From Sepiola atlantica (Eukaryota; Mollusca; Cephalopoda; Sepiida; Sepiolidae), in contig OY744547.1 in NCBI GenBank assembly GCA_963556195.1, positions 1,309,201-1,373,200 of the forward strand: a stretch of 64,000 nt of DNA. The letters run 5' to 3'. Positions 30,948-44,285 of this stretch are shown here, piece by piece (positions within the stretch are counted from its first letter, which is position 1; each line of letters opens with the position of its first letter). The position numbers and the translations under genes are program-made. The notes below the pieces were generated by a model. That model did not search any database and was not told where the DNA came from. It worked only from the letters and a program-made list of their open reading frames with translations.

Positions 30948-31317
30948 ATTGGCTAGGAAGTAAGTGTAGTATCTGTTCTGATGGATACTGCACCCTATAG
31001 ACCGGTGTCGTCTTGTCCTTCGGGGCTTGATTCCGCCGGTCTGTGGGTTTGTCCTGTGCAGTTCTAGGAGGTCCACCCTCCCAGGCTTTGCCTCCCCTCT
31101 TTGGGGAGGAGTAAGTTTATTGCTTACTGCCTGAGGTGCCCCTACCGGAGAATGCCGACAGGGCTGCCTAGGCAATTTTTTAATGGCCAGAGTGCTCACT
31201 TTCTCGGGCGCTGGCTTTTCAAACCCCACTTTCCCGACCCGACCTTGGGTCACATCTTGTGGGAGTAAGATAAAACTGGCCTTGTGCCTAACTTCCTGGA
31301 GAGAGGTAAATAAATCA
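30948..31317 (+). mobile_element. Repeat R1, copy 4
   Basis: This is a full copy from GTGTAGTATCTGTTCTGATG to CTGGAGAGAGGTAAATAAAT. All R1 landmarks are present, with scattered substitutions against 48741-49060. Confidence 0.82.
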
Positions 31318-31671
31318 ATGCAATATTTTACATTTCTAAAAGAAGTCAAGATATTTCTTCAAAAAGATTGTGACAGACAGACAGACGCACACAGAAAGTT
31401 CCCCTTATATTATGAGTGGATTAATTGTACTAATGAACTATCTTTTAATGCTCAATTATGGAAGGGGATAGTGTAGTATCTGTTCTCTTTTCACGTTAAA
31501 AAGTTTTAGGTATAATACAAATAAGATTTGGGTTTGCGTTCTGAAACGAGTCATCGTTCAACTTAGATGGCAAAATGAACTCCCAATGTAAATATTTAAA
31601 AAAAAATGTTATTTTTGTAGTAATTGTTTTTTGATAATCTGGAAACGTGATACTTAATGAGAGGCAAGAAA

Positions 31672-32340
31672 GTTTGGTGCTTGTGGACTGAAGGTCCGAA
31701 AAAATTTTTAATCTTTAATTTGAGGAGAGTCAAATAAGGGGGAAAGAACTCTAGTTTCAAGTTTCAACCACGATGTATCTTAAAATGGATTTTACGATTG
31801 TAATCATTCTAAAATAAAGTTTTAAAAAATGTATACGTAAAAGGAACTGTTTTCAAGCAAATTGCCGAATTTTACCCAGTGTAAAATTGTCATTTATTTC
31901 AAAAACTTTATTTCCCGTGTTTCATGTTTTTTTTTTTTCTTTCCATTTACATATTTTTTCTATTTTTTCCTTCTTCTGTGATAAATCATTTTATTTTAAT
32001 AAATCATTTTATTTAAAAAAATCATTTTATTTAAAAAAATCATTTTATTAAAAAAAATCATTTTATTTTTCAAAATCATTTTATTTAAAAAAAATCATTT
32101 TATTTTTCAAAATCATTTTATTTTTATTTTTCATTGGTGCCGAATGCGTTGTGATTGTTTTATTCCTAAATTATCATTTTACTTGTATATTTTTAAAAAC
32201 TTTATTTTAGAATAATTACAATAGTAAAATCCATTTTAAGATACATCGTGGTTGAAACTAGAGTTCTCTCCCCCTTATTTGACTCTCCTCAAATTAAAGA
32301 TAATTTTTTTTTTATCTACACTCCACAAGCACCATGAATT
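31672..32340. mobile_element. MITE with ~150-bp terminal inverted repeats
   Basis: The left arm GTTTGGTGCTTGTGGACTGA...AATTTGAGGAGAGTCAAATA...CACGATGTATCTTAAAATGG is mirrored at 32165-32335. The centre (31985-32130) is a tandem repeat of AAAATCATTTTATTT. No ORF. Confidence 0.78.
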
Positions 32341-32705
32341 TTTAATTTTTTTAAACAAAATTAGCGAGAAATGGTGTTTGACTGTTCAAAGAGCTTTTCT
32401 GTCTTCACATATTTATTTATTTAAAAAAAAACCTAAAACAAAAAGAAATTTACAAAGAAATACTTCTTTTTGTTTTGATGTTTGCCACACCCTCGTGAGT
32501 TTAGACAAGGTCACGGGTCGTCTATGTTCCGTTTTTGTTATTTGATTATAAAACAGTGACATCATCCATTTACGACATCATAAAGGATTTTCACTGATTT
32601 GTAAAAAACGGATTCATTTCCATTTTTCACAAAATTAGTTTTGTAAAGTGTAATTTTATTTTCAACTGAAATCATTTACATTCATTAGAAAAAATATATT
32701 TTTTT

Positions 32706-32890
32706 CTCAGTATCCGTTTCAATTTGGAATTCTAAACACAGTACAGACATGAACTAGTGATAAAGTATTTTTATAGTTTGAAAATAGTAACTAAAACACA
32801 ACACAATTGCTAAAATCAGTGACTTGTATTTAGGAATAAACACAATATAAAAATCAGAGCGAGAGACTTATCACAAAGAACTAAAAGTTC
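32706..32890 (+). repeat. Duplicated block, copy 1 (copy 2 at 34444-34635)
   Basis: TTTCAATTTGGAATTCTAAA through ACAGACATGAACTAGTGA to GAGCGAGAGACTTATCAC is present twice in the same direction about 1.74 kb apart. The identity is high and no coding potential is seen. Confidence 0.75.
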
Positions 32891-33119
32891 TCGAGACTCA
32901 TAAAATTGGTAAATTATTGGCGAACAAAGCATCTCTGTATCGTAAACTTAGTTTCAGCAATAAAACACAAATACTCAGGATTGTAAAAAGAAAATGTTTA
33001 GAATGCCGATCCCCCCCCCCCCCCCGTAAATATTCAAGATAATCAAAGTAAACATTAGTCAGGAGTGGCCTTTTTTTTTTTCTTTCTTTTTTTTTGGAAA
33101 ACTGGATTTTCCCCACATT

Positions 33120-33712
33120 TGGAACAAATACATTGAAGACATTGCAACAAAGAAGGTGGGCTCCTTCTACCGTGCTAGTAAACTCCTCACACCTGACATT
33201 ATCCTGTATCTCTACAAAGCCACCATCTGCCCATGCTGGTGCATCATCTATTAGTCTTTCCCTCCTTGACAAGGTCCAAAAAAGAGTCGCCAACCTAATA
33301 GGTCCCTCACTGTCAACCAAGCTCCAGCCCCTGCCCCATCGCCGCAATATAGCATCCTTGTGCTTGTTTTACAAATACTTCAATGGAATGGGCTCCGATG
33401 AACTGGCTGCTCTGGTGCCCCCTCAACATAAATTCACTAAACCAACTCGACAATCAGCTAAATCCCATACATTCACTGTGGAGGTCCCCAGATGCCGGAG
33501 AGCCTTCTACTCCAATAGCTTCTTTCTTCATGCTGCTGGCCTCTGGAACTCCCTCCCTGCCCCCTGTTTCTCTGACAGTACCGACATGCAGAGGTTTGAA
33601 ACTAATGTAAACAGACATCTCGCTGCACAGCTCCCAATTTAGAATGACACCTTAAACCTACCCCCTAATTCTCAGTAGCCCCTTACGTTTACAGTGACGT
33701 CCTGCCGTGTTT
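33120..33712 (+). mobile_element. LINE reverse-transcriptase C-terminal fragment (best copy)
   Basis: The frame reads SISLSLLDKVQKRVANLIGP, LQPLPHRRNIASLCLFYKYF, NGMGSDELAALVPP and AAGLWNSLPAPCFS, ending with ETNVNRHLAAQLPI and stop at 33640-33642. This is the C-terminal extension of a jockey/CR1-type LINE. The 5' part is truncated; the 3' UTR continues to GTTTGGGGTGAAAT. Related copies: 9165 (-), 17080 (-), 46165 (+), 47195 (-), 61130 (+). Confidence 0.8.
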
Positions 33713-33814
33713 GGGGTGAAATATCATTAAAAAAAAAAATTGATCTGTGTTTAACTTTGACTTCGGATGAGTTAAAGAAAATAGGAACGCAAGAAAACAA
33801 ACTGACACCTGCTT

Positions 33815-33980
33815 TTTTTTTTTTTTTTTTTTTGCTTTGTTTTTTTTGCTTTTTTTTTTGCTTTGTTTTTTTTTTGCTTTGTTTTTTTTTTTGCTTTGTT
33901 TTTTTTTTTGTTTTGTTTTTTTTGTTTTTTTTTGCCTTGTTTTTTTTGCCTTGTTTTGTTTTCTGCTTTGTTTTTTAAAA
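33815..33980 (+). repeat. T-rich GC-spaced repeat
   Basis: Runs of T separated by GCTTTG units (about 13 repeats). Frames on both strands are artefacts. Confidence 0.92.
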
Positions 33981-34129
33981 AAAATTTTTTCACTAGGAAA
34001 AAACAACAGAAACGTAGGTCAGTCGAAAAAAAATTCATTTTTCTTTGTTTCGTCTTGTTTCTCTCTCGGTACTTTTCCGTTTTGGAAAGGCCTCCTCTTT
34101 TGTTGTCGTATTCTAGATAGGGATATGAA

Positions 34130-36130
34130 TAGAAATACAAAACCCAGCCAGGATGAAAGCCGAGCTAAGAAATAGATCGATTGCCAGGACCTCGTGAGAA
34201 TAGATCAGAGAGATGGTTATGTCCTTGATACAGGCCAACTTTGTTGGGGTTTTTTTTTTGGGGGGGGGGGATGGGTGAGCAGAGGATAGATGGAGTGATT
34301 AGGGTTAGGATTAGGGGATAGATGGAGTTAATCACTCCATGGGATAGAATTCATTTTTTCCGATCTGAATTTACTTTATATTATGCCGCTTGAAGAAAGA
34401 TCAAATGTTTCGAAAGAAAGAATTGCCATGAATAATTGCAGCATTTCAATTTGGAATTCTAAACACAGTACAGACATGAACTAGTGAAAAAGTATTTTTA
34501 TATTTTGAAAATAGTAACTAAAACACACCACAATTGCTAAAAATAATTAAAATAGTGACTTATATTTAGGAATAAACATGAGATAACAATCAGAGCGAGA
34601 GACTTATCACGAAGAACTAAAAATACTCGAGGCTCTAAAAGTAAATGGGACCATTGACAACTGCTTTCTTTTTTTAACTGGAAAATAACGACAAAACCCA
34701 ACCAGGATGAAAGCCGAGCTAAGAAATAGATCGATTGCCAGAATCTTGGTGAGAATAGATCAGAGAGACGGTTATGTCTTTGATACAAGCCAACTTTGTT
34801 GGGTTTTTTTCTGGGGTGGCAGGAGATAGATGGAGTGATTAAGATGGGATAGAATTATATTTTTTTCAATATTATCGATATTAGGTGATTGAAGAGAGAA
34901 TGTTTCGAAAGAAAGAATTGCCATTAATAATTGCAGCATTTGGTTTGCTTCTGTTCGTTGTTTGTTTGTATGCGGGCTGGATAATTTTTTGTGCGATGGA
35001 TACAACAGCCGTGCAATTTTTGAGAGATACAAACACAATACAGCGACAAAAAACGAAGGTTGACAAAAACAGGAAATAGAGTTGTATATAAAAGTAGTCG
35101 GGTTTTATTTGGTCTGAGGGTGCAATTATGAACAATATCGCAGGAACGTTGTGGTTGAATATCTGGTCGGCTTGCTTCTGCAACATTGATGCTTGAAGTG
35201 TGTGCATTGCGCTGAAATTGAATAACACCTCGGCAGGTCTCGTTGAAGATTGAAAGAGAAATTGTCCTGAAAAGGACAGGGTTTATCCTGAGAAATACAG
35301 ATGGATTACGAGTCAAAAGTTTTATGGATTGACCTGAAAAAGACTGAGTTTGTCTTTTGAAGGACAGCTAATTTGCAAGCGTCGTACACTTTCCTGGTGA
35401 AATTAAATCAGGATAATTTTGGGGGGGGGGGAATAGATGGAGTGATTCAGATGGGATAGAATTAATTTTTTTAATTTGAATTTACTTTGTATCATGAATT
35501 TACTTTGTATCATGAATATTAGGTGATTGAGAGACAAACACAAATACAGGAAAAAGAAAGATGACAAAGACAGGAATTAAAGTTGTATATGAAAAGTTTT
35601 ATTTAGTCTGAAGGTGCAATTAGGAACATTATCGCAGGAACATTATCGTCGGCTTGCTTCTGCAACGTTGCTGCTTGAAGTGTGTGCATTGCGCTGAGTT
35701 TGAAGAACACCTTGGCAGGTCTGGTTGGATCTCTAATAATGCTGGTCGAGTGTGGACGTTGTACTAAGGTTGAAGAACAGGCTCGGTAGATTGAAAGAGA
35801 AATTGTCCTGAAAAGGGCCGGGTTTATCCTGAGAAGGACAGATGAATTGCGAGGCGAAAGTTTTATGGATTGACCTGTAAAAGACTGAGTTTGTCTTTTG
35901 AAGGACAGCTAATTTGCAAGTGACCCCTAACCCCAACCCTAACTTCCCTGGTCTGCACAGCATCACATCTACATCACTAATAGCAAAAGAATCAAATTGG
36001 TCAAAGGATCTAATTTTTTGAGGTCTGTTTTGACAATGACCTTCCGGATCTGGTAGAATATTAAAGGAGATGTCTACGATAGTTAGATTAATTCCATTAA
36101 TTATTTTCACGGTTTCAATTAAAATCACTT
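34130..36130. repeat. Cluster of duplicated non-coding blocks
   Basis: 34140-34345 and 34690-34870 share CAGGATGAAAGCCGAGCTAA and GATAGATGGAGTGATTA; 34870-35350 and 35395-35900 share GTGATTGA, AGTTGTATATAAAAG and AAGACTGAGTTTGTCTTTTG; 34444-34635 repeats 32706-32890. A diverged copy lies at 37860-38200. I see no protein family in the frames here. Confidence 0.65.
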
Positions 36131-36505
36131 TTCATTCTTATGTCTAGTAAAGTAGTTAATCCTAATATTTTCAATTTCTTTTTGTAACTCTTTATTATTT
36201 TACCTTTCTAGTTTACTCACTTCTTTTTTAAAATTTTCTATTCTCTTTATTATTGCTGGGGATGGGGCATCCTACCGAATGCCAGACATTCACTCACTAT
36301 TCCAGAGACTCCAACCGAGAGATCTTTTTAGGATTCTAACCGTCCCTCTAAGTGCAATTGTTTGGATCTCTCTTGCACTTGGTTCACTGAGTATACTCTC
36401 CAGGTAGTTTTTAAGTTCTTTTCCGTGGACCCAATGGATCCTATGATTAATGGAATTATTGAAATTTTCTAACGGTTCCAGTTTCTTTTCATGTCGTACA
36501 TGAGA

Positions 36506-36583
36506 CCTTGGTATTCTCTTCTCTCTTTCTTTCTCTTTCTCTCTCTCTCTCTCTCTTTCTTTCTCTCTCTCTCTTTCTTTCTT

Positions 36584-36614
<31 letters not shown>

Positions 36615-36699
36615 CTCTCTCTCTCTTTCTTTCTCTCTTTCTCTCTCTCTCTCTTTCTTTCTCTCTTTCTCTCTCTCTCTCTTTCTCTCTCTCTCTTTC

Positions 36700-36730
<31 letters not shown>

Positions 36731-36881
36731 CTTTCTCTCTCTTTCTCTCTCTCTCTTTCTCCCTCTCTCTCTATCTCTCTCTTTCTTTCTCTCTCTTTCT
36801 CTCTTTCTCTTTCTCTCTCTCTTTCTCTCTCTCTCTTTCTCTCTCTCTATCTCTCTATCTTTCTCCTTCTCTCTCTCTCTT

Positions 36882-36914
<33 letters not shown>

Positions 36915-36915
36915 G
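36506..36915 (+). repeat. (TTTC)n(TC)n polypyrimidine tract
   Basis: About 410 bp of C and T only, built from TTTCTTTCTC and TCTCTCTC. The long serine/leucine and glutamate/arginine frames are artefacts of the repeat. Confidence 0.95.
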
Positions 36916-37380
36916 CATCATTAAGAAATATTACAAAATATCTACCATAGTTAAAAATGCCATTAATGATTTTGACAGATTCACTTACTTCTTTAGTAAA
37001 GTAGTTGATCCTAATGTTTTCAATCTCGGCAACCCGGTGAGTAACATAAATTAGATACAAAAAATTTAATCGAGAAAAAAATTGCTCTACATTAAAATTT
37101 GAGTTGTATTAAGTAACACATTTTTAAAACGATCGATTTGTGTGCGTGAGTGTCAATATTATGTATGTGTTTGGTGAAATCCTAAACTTTTGAACTTATT
37201 GTGAATTGCGGAATATGTACTCTAGGCAACAGGGTGAGTAATGTGAGCACGTTACTTGTTGTTTTTGTAAACTTTACCATTTAGTGGGCTGCCACCAAAA
37301 CCGCAACGAAAGAAAAAAACATTAAGATTTAAAACTAATACTATATTTATTGCTTACACCCATCCTGAGACGGGTATTCG

Positions 37381-37775
<395 letters not shown>

Positions 37776-38199
37776 AACATAATTAAATTTAAAACATTTT
37801 TGTAAAACTAATGTTATTTTCTTATACACTTTTTATTAGTTTTAGTAAGTTGTTGCCGAGCGGCCTGTGATGGTCGCCTTGACAACTTTTGGGAGACACA
37901 AAGACAAAGCGGCATTGGGCAAAGAAGGTTGACAAACAAACGCAGGAATTAAGTCGAATACAAAAGTAACATGTTCATTTCGTCAAACGGTAAATTTACG
38001 AGTGCCAGAACATTAATGTCGAGTGGTCAGTTGATGTCAAGTGCCTGGTCGGCTTTGTTTCTCCACTAATGATGGCTGAAGTGTTGACACCGCACTGTAG
38101 TGGGACTGCTCGGTGGACCAAAGAAAAAATTGTCAGACATGAAAGTGATTTTGAAGCCCTAAAATTAGTAGATTGAAAGTCGTTTCTGGTCAAAATTAA

Positions 38200-38305
38200 A
38201 GTTTATAGGCCTTTTTATAAAGTTTATAGGCCTTTTTATAAAGTTTATAGGCCTTTTTTATAAAGTTTATAGGCCTTTTTTATAAAGTTTATAGGCCTTT
38301 TATGA
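38200..38305 (+). repeat. 21-bp tandem repeat, five copies
   Basis: Units of AAAGTTTATAGGCCTTTTTA repeat five times with a one-base length change. Confidence 0.95.
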
Positions 38306-38309
38306 AGAA

Positions 38310-39170
38310 ATAAACAATTTAAAAAAAAAACATAAATAAAAAAAAGCCTAAATAAAACATAAATAATAAAAAAATAAGCTCAACACTAGAAAATGCTACT
38401 AAAAAGTCTGAAATTTAAAACTCCTAAAAGCCGTCCACCACATGCCAGCATGTTAAACTGATGATGATAATGATGATGATGAGTTTGCATTTAGGAGTTT
38501 ATTCATAAATAGTGGCACAGTTTGAGGATTTTTAAAATACTGTTTTTCTTTCGTTTAGTAGCACGGATGAACAATACTACTCGACTTTATGTGATTTCAC
38601 TTAATGGTATCCAAGTAAAATCCCAAACGTGATATATCTACGTTTCCAATCAGCGTCCTTTAATTTTTCCATTTCTAATATGAGTTGGTGTAAAAAAAGG
38701 AGAAGAAATTGCCTAACGCAGACATCAGACTATGACAATGTGTACGTTGCAATGGTGTTAATCCTAGTCGGGTTGAGTCGGCTTTTTCCCTGTTCTGCAC
38801 TACATTTTAAATCATGGCGGCTCATGCACGGTTGTCTTGAGCAAGGTTGTACAAGATGGCTAGCCAATCGCGATTCCACCGTTGAAGGCTGAGAGTCAAG
38901 CCATGTCCTCGTTAATTATTGTTTTCCAGGTTCTCAGCTATCCATGGACACGCTTCCGCCACCCAGACAGATCGACAGGCGTGGAGACTGAGATTGAAGG
39001 CTGTCGGCAAACATCAAACCCTTGATTAAGGGAAACAAGGCAATAAAATGGAGGAGGAGGAGGAGGAGGGTGACGACGACCACCACCCTGTTCAGTATTT
39101 AATAATAATAATCAGTATTATCCAGATGGGAAGTTATGAGACGAGTCGAGATCACAAAAGCTACCAGTGA
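38310..39170. other. No gene recognised
   Basis: Short (GAT)n and (GGA)n runs (38460-38482, 39050-39069) and a GCTCATGCACGGTTG region with no family match. The frame at 38629-38892 looks random. Confidence 0.45.
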
Positions 39171-39174
39171 TGAA

Positions 39175-39600
39175 TGCCATCTCCTTTGTAGATGTTCTGC
39201 TGCTGCCAGATCAGGCTGTCTGCCCCAAAATGCACCAAACATTGATGTTATTGTTTTTTTTCCCTTTCCCTTTGCAAAACTCAATCATGTTCTACAAAGC
39301 TAAAAACGAAAACATGAATTTTCATCTACAAAACAACGAAACCAAACACCATGAATAAATATTTGAAGATATAAATAACTTGAAGCATAAAATCTTTTAC
39401 CAAAATGACCGGATTCAGCATTAAATAACCCGAAAAGGGTTGATATGTCGTAAAACAAAACAACCAAACAAAGCAACATGAATAAATATTTGAACATATA
39501 AATAACGTGAAGCATAAAATCTTTTACCAAAATGACCAGATTCAACATTAAATAACCCAAAAATATGCTGCAAAACAACCAAACTTCCTTCATGGATGTG
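39175..39600 (-). repeat. Interspersed repeat with ~120-bp internal tandem
   Basis: The block with ATGCACCAAACATTGATGTT, TTGCAAAACTCAATCATGTT and CATGAATAAATATTTGAA is the inverse of 53050-53345. Its AAAATCTTTTACCAAAATGA unit is repeated at 39390, 39510 and partly 39560. Confidence 0.7.
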
Positions 39601-39634
39601 AATCCCCGATCCAATGACTGAAGTCAAAGAGAAG

Positions 39635-39945
39635 CTTCCTCAGCCATGTCGAACCCCTAACAACACCTCAGGAAGAGACCATCCTGGTTCGGAAGCACGC
39701 TGAGTCCAGTGGAGGACACTGAACCGTCTGAGAACAAGAATAGGGCGATCAAGAGCTGGTATGGCCAGATGGAGCCAAAAACCCGAGCCGACCATCTGCG
39801 GATGTAGAGAGGCAGACTATGCGATGCAGCACTGCCCCGTCTGTCCTCTACTAGCCAACCAACGCAGCTTAAAAGATTACGCAGAGTTCAACGATAATAA
39901 AAAGGACTGCGTAAAGGAGTGGGAAACGATCGTATAACCACGTGC
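39635..39945 (+). mobile_element. LINE C-terminal zinc-knuckle fragment
   Basis: The + strand reads LNRLRTRIGRSRAGMARWSQ then ICGCREADYAMQHCPVCPLL, with CxC...HxxxxC ligands, the zf-RVT-like C terminus of a non-LTR retrotransposon. Both sides are degraded. Confidence 0.6.
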
Positions 39946-40394
39946 TTCGATACCACGAAAAGAAGAAATGTTGTTTAAAATGTCTAGCGATGACATGGTG
40001 AAATAGGTGAGCTATTCCAACAGTCCCTATAGTGCAATTGAACCAAAGCAGCAACAAGACGAGACCAGGAAAAAGCGGTGAAGTCAGCAGGTGCGTGTGT
40101 CATAATTAACATTTAACAACAAAGTCCCGACGACAACGACAACGGAATCTCATTCATTTAACAACTCGCTAGTCGTTTTTCTTTTTTCTTTTTTGTTTTC
40201 CGACTAAAAAACCGAAAAATCAATATCAGCTTATTATAACCACGCTTCAAATGATGTCAGTCAATTAATCGATACGCCCGCCGAGTTGTTAGAAACATTA
40301 TTTAGAGCTCGACTGGTACGTGGACCCGACCAGACATAATAGAAAATAATTAATAAAACTGTGTCAACCTCTCGTCAGTTTGTGTGTATGTGTT

Positions 40395-40830
40395 TCATTT
40401 TCTCTCATTTAGATACCACTCCCATTTAGAGATCAACCTATTCTATTTTTAGAAAGGGTTGGGAGGGTTTTATTAATCTGCCCCTGATTTTATTTTGTTT
40501 CTTTATGTTTTATTAAATGTTTTTTAAAATGTTTTTAAAATGTTTTTTTAAATGTTTTTTTAAAATGTTTTTTAAAATGTTTTTTTAAATGTTTTTAAAA
40601 ATGTTTTTTTAAATGTTTTTTAAAATGTTTTTAAAAATGTTTTTTAAATGTTTTTTTAAAATGCTTTTTAAATGTTTTTTAAAATGTTTTTTTAGATGTT
40701 TTTTGTTGTTCTGCTCGTCATCATTTTTCATGAAATTTTAAATATCTTTTGTAAATAAAATTGAGTGGGTATATTTTAACTAGGATAGCCCATAGAGTAA
40801 ATGTGGTATTTTGGTGATTGCTGAAGTGAA
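40395..40830 (+). mobile_element. LINE 3' UTR copy with AT minisatellite
   Basis: CCACTCCCATTTAGAGATCA and the final AAATGTGGTATTTTGGTGA match the 3' UTR of the LINE at 45430-45740. Between them, 40505-40700 is a ~13-bp tandem (ATGTTTTTTTAAA). Confidence 0.65.
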
Positions 40831-40974
40831 AGTGATTGACGATTGAGGAAAGAATGAAAAGAACAGTGCTTTTGTTTAATTTTACTTCAGACGAAGTTCT
40901 CAGAAATCAAGGGCTAACACTTGATCTCCGTATGCGATACATAGATATTCGAGTGTTCCATTAAAGTTCTCCTC

Positions 40975-41320
40975 GACCTCTCAAACGCTGAGCCAGTAAA
41001 AAAAAGTTAAGAACATCAATTTTCCTCTCCCCAATTGACCAGTTAACTATGTCATAATATATCTTTATTGAATTCATCTAGTCTGGTGGAGTATCCAGCT
41101 AAGTGCTGTTACTTGAAGAAACATCACTTGGAGAAGGTGCACCATTTCTCGTATAAGCTAGGGGATATTATTTGGGCTTCGAATACTATGTTATTTTTTT
41201 ATATTTAGTCAGGGTTTACTTGTAGGGTGAAGTAGCCTCATGCCAGGTTGTCCTGACAAACCCCTGTATATAAAGACCTTAAACACTCGAGTACAGTGTC
41301 TAGTAGGCATTCAAGTTCTC
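40975..41320 (+). repeat. Unclassified repeat, copy 1 (inverse copy 56455-56830)
   Basis: TTCCTCTCCCCAATTGACCA, GAATTCATCTAGTCTGGTGG, CCAGGTTGTCCTGACAAACC and the GTCTAGTAGGCA end are all present in reverse at 56455-56830. No coding potential is shared, and the class is unknown. Confidence 0.65.
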
Positions 41321-41664
41321 TCCTTGGATGAATGGATCAAAGTGTGTCTAGTTAAGAGTAGGATAGGTAAAGGATCCCCTCTCGCTTACCACACTTTTGA
41401 TGGCCTTGTGCCTGATTTGTTAAAATTACTTTTACTTTTTCTGCAAATGAATTTCTCTTTTCAGAGGAAGGAGGGACTATTGCCTCCCGCCCGAGAACGC
41501 CCTCATTCATGAGGTACTGTCGACGGTACTATACAGATTATTTTTGCCCGAATACAGAGTACCCCTTTTTGGGGTCACCAGATTTTCCCCACATTAAAAC
41601 CTGACCTTGTGTCTAACTTTGCCCTTGGGGAGAGTCAAGTAAATAAGAACTCATGCAGAAAAAA

Positions 41665-42365
41665 CTGGAGTTGGTAATCTTTAAGAATACACACCCATGA
41701 ATGACAGACATTTGTAATAATATTTAAGTTGTGTAAAAACTCGAAATGAGTTTTCAACGGAACGAATAAAAGTCATTTTCATTTTAATAGTAGAGTAGTT
41801 CTACTGGCAGCTTCTGAATTTCCTAGAAAAGTAGCTGACAGAATCGCAGAAACACGGATCCAATGCCATGATTGCTGGCATAAATGGCAAGCTGGAAAGT
41901 TAGAGGCCTTTAAGACAGGAATCGAACACAAGACGGTTTTTTTTTTCGCTTCAAGGAATGCTAACAAGGTGTCCAGGCAAAAAATCTAAAACAAATTTTT
42001 TTAAATAAAAAATTGTAAGCATGACGACATTGTGAATTTTCGATCTGCTATCCTGCATTGCAAATATCTTTAAATAAATATTTGAATTTAAGACGAATTG
42101 TAACTTTTTTCGCACCATTGTTTTTTTTTTATAACAAAAAGTCTTTAAAATTCAAATCTGCAAAAACCGTTTTTCTTTTCTCGATTTCATTTTTGCTGTT
42201 TTAAAAACCAAAAAATCTTTAGACTTTTGTAAAAAACAACCCCCTCCCCCCCCCCCAAAAAAAAACTGACTTTTCTTTGAAAACTCATTTCGAGTTTTTA
42301 CACAACCTCAATATTACAAATGGCTGCCATTCATGGGTGCTTATTGTTAAAGATTACCCGAGAGT
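41665..42365. mobile_element. ~700-bp TIR element
   Basis: The left arm GGTAATCTTTAAGAATACAC, then CCCATGAATG and GTGTAAAAACTCGAAATGAG, is mirrored at 42275-42360. A poly-C run (42241-42256) lies inside. No ORF. A LINE-type tail (41535-41650) sits just upstream. Confidence 0.7.
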
Positions 42366-42679
42366 TAAACTCTCGACTTTCGTTTTTTTTTTTTTTTTTT
42401 AATCTTTTTCCCCGAAGTTTGAGAAAAGCTAAAAACTAAATTGGCGTAAAACACCTCCGAATGGTTGTCCTTTTTTGTTGTCCTTTTTTTTGTTGTCCTT
42501 TTTTTTTTGTTGTTGTTCTTTTCCAGTGTAGAGGAGCGAGAATGTCACTTATGAAAAGTGGTCGAGTCGAGTCAAACTCCATAATTACAACTCTGAACAG
42601 AGCAAAGTGAAACTGTTGTTACAGAATGAACTGTATTTTCCTTGACCGAGATATTTTACTTTTATTTTTTTTAACGAGC

Positions 42680-43530
42680 AAGGTCACCGTACGTTGCCCA
42701 GGAGCATAGATAACAAAATAGAAAGGGAAAAAGTGTGTGCAATTTAAAATTTCGCTCACACACATCTAAACACGCCCCTCTCTCTTTTTTTTCTCTCTCT
42801 CTCTTCTCTTTTTTATCTCTCTCTCTTCTCTTTTTTATCTCTCTCTCTTCTCTTTTTTCTCTCTCTCTTCTCTTTTTCTTCTCCTTTTTCTCTCTCTCTT
42901 CTCTTTTTTTCTCTCTCTCTTCTCTTTTTTCTCTCTCTCTTCTCTTTTTTCTCTTTCTCTCTTCTCTTTTTTTCTCTTTCTCTTCTTTTTTTCTCTTTCT
43001 CTTCTTTTTTTTCTCTTTCTCTTCTCTTTTTTCTCTTTCTCTTCTCCTTTTTCTCTCGCTCTTCTCTTTTTTTCTCTCTGTCTTGTCTTTTTTTCTCTCT
43101 CTCTTCTCTTTTTTCTCTCTCTCTCTCTTCTCTTTTTTCTCTCTCTCTCTCTTCTCTTTTTTCTCTCTCTCTTCTCTTTTTTTCTCTCTCTCTTCTCTTT
43201 TTTTCTCTCTCTCTTCTCTTTGTTCTCTCTCTCTTCTCTTTTTTCTCTCTCTTCTCTCTCTTCTCTTTTTTCTCTCTCTTCTCTCTCTTTTCTTTTTTTC
43301 TCCTTCCTCTTCTCTTTTTTTTCTTTCTTTTCTCTTTCCTTCTCTCTCCCCCTCTCTCTTTTCTCTTTCCTTCTCTCTCTATTTTCTCTTTCCTTCTCTC
43401 TCTCCCCTCTCTCTTTTCTCTTTCCTTCTCTCTCTCCCCTCTCTCTTTTCTCTTTCCTTCTCTCTCTCTTTTCTCTTTCCTTCTCTCTCTCTCTTATCTA
43501 TTCTTCTTCTCCCTCTCTCTCTTTATATAA
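42680..43530 (+). repeat. Polypyrimidine tract in a Helitron-like context
   Basis: 42777-43525 is nearly pure pyrimidine (TCTCTCTTCTCTTTTTT units). It is preceded by GTACGTTGCCCAGGAGCATA and GATAACAAAATAGAAAGG. The similar GGGCAACTCGGCGTGACC / AATAACAAAATAGAAGAA prelude at 51806-51850 precedes the tract at 51940. This suggests the tracts travelled inside one element family. Confidence 0.7.
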
Positions 43531-43979
43531 TGCAGTATCAGATTTAAAAATAACTTTCTATCAAGGACACTTGACAAAAAAAATCTTTCATTTTTTATGA
43601 ACTCATTATTTCCTGTTGACTGGCCAATCAAGAAGAGAAGAAATAAGTTACACGATTGTTGTGAGGAGGGGGGGGGGAGAAAGAAGAGGGGGTGGAGAAA
43701 GAGGAGGGGTGTAAAAATAAACAGACATTATTTTTTTATTCAACAAAAAAAACTGCGTCAATAAATAAATAAAGAGAATGCTAACAGTTGGAGTGGTTTA
43801 TTGAATGCAGGTAATAAACTTGAATAAAACCAATCAAAGCCTCCGCAAGTCTATATTTACCTCTGCCCCCCTCCCCCCCGCACGAGGGTGTTGGTGTTCA
43901 GAATTACCCCTCCACATAATCTGGAAATACTACCTACCTCGGCGTTGTTCAAATAATCATAGTGTGCATGCGTAAAACA

Positions 43980-44285
43980 ACGCCCATTCACATTTTAAAC
44001 GAACCACATTTTCAACGAACCACATTTTCAACGAACCACATTTTCAACGAACAACAATTCAACGAACCACATTATAAACGAACTCCATTTTAAACGAACA
44101 CCACAATTCAATGAACCACATCTTCAACAAACCACAATTCAATGAACCACATTTTAAACGAACAACACAATTCAATGAACCACATTTTCAACGAACAACA
44201 ATTCAGCGAACCACATTATAAACGAACCCCATTTTAAACGAACAATTCAATGAACTACATTTTAAACGGACCACATTTTATGTCA
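43980..44285 (+). repeat. ~17-bp tandem repeat
   Basis: Units of AACGAACCACATTTTCA / AACGAACCCCATTTTAA repeat about 17 times with drift. Confidence 0.9.

Noticed and set aside
33094..33642. 182-residue frame as a possible host gene
   Set aside because: Its residues match the C terminus of a LINE reverse transcriptase with at least five other degenerate copies in the window.
36290..37060. Long open frames rich in Glu/Arg or Ser/Leu over the CT tract
   Set aside because: They consist of dinucleotide and tetranucleotide repeats that lack stops on both strands; no splice or start context and no domain.
38629..38892. 87-residue frame as a small gene
   Set aside because: No recognisable domain, no promoter or splice context, and ordinary length for random sequence.
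42735..43600. 270- and 126-residue Ser/Leu/Phe frames
   Set aside because: Translation of a polypyrimidine tract; overlapping frames are equally open.
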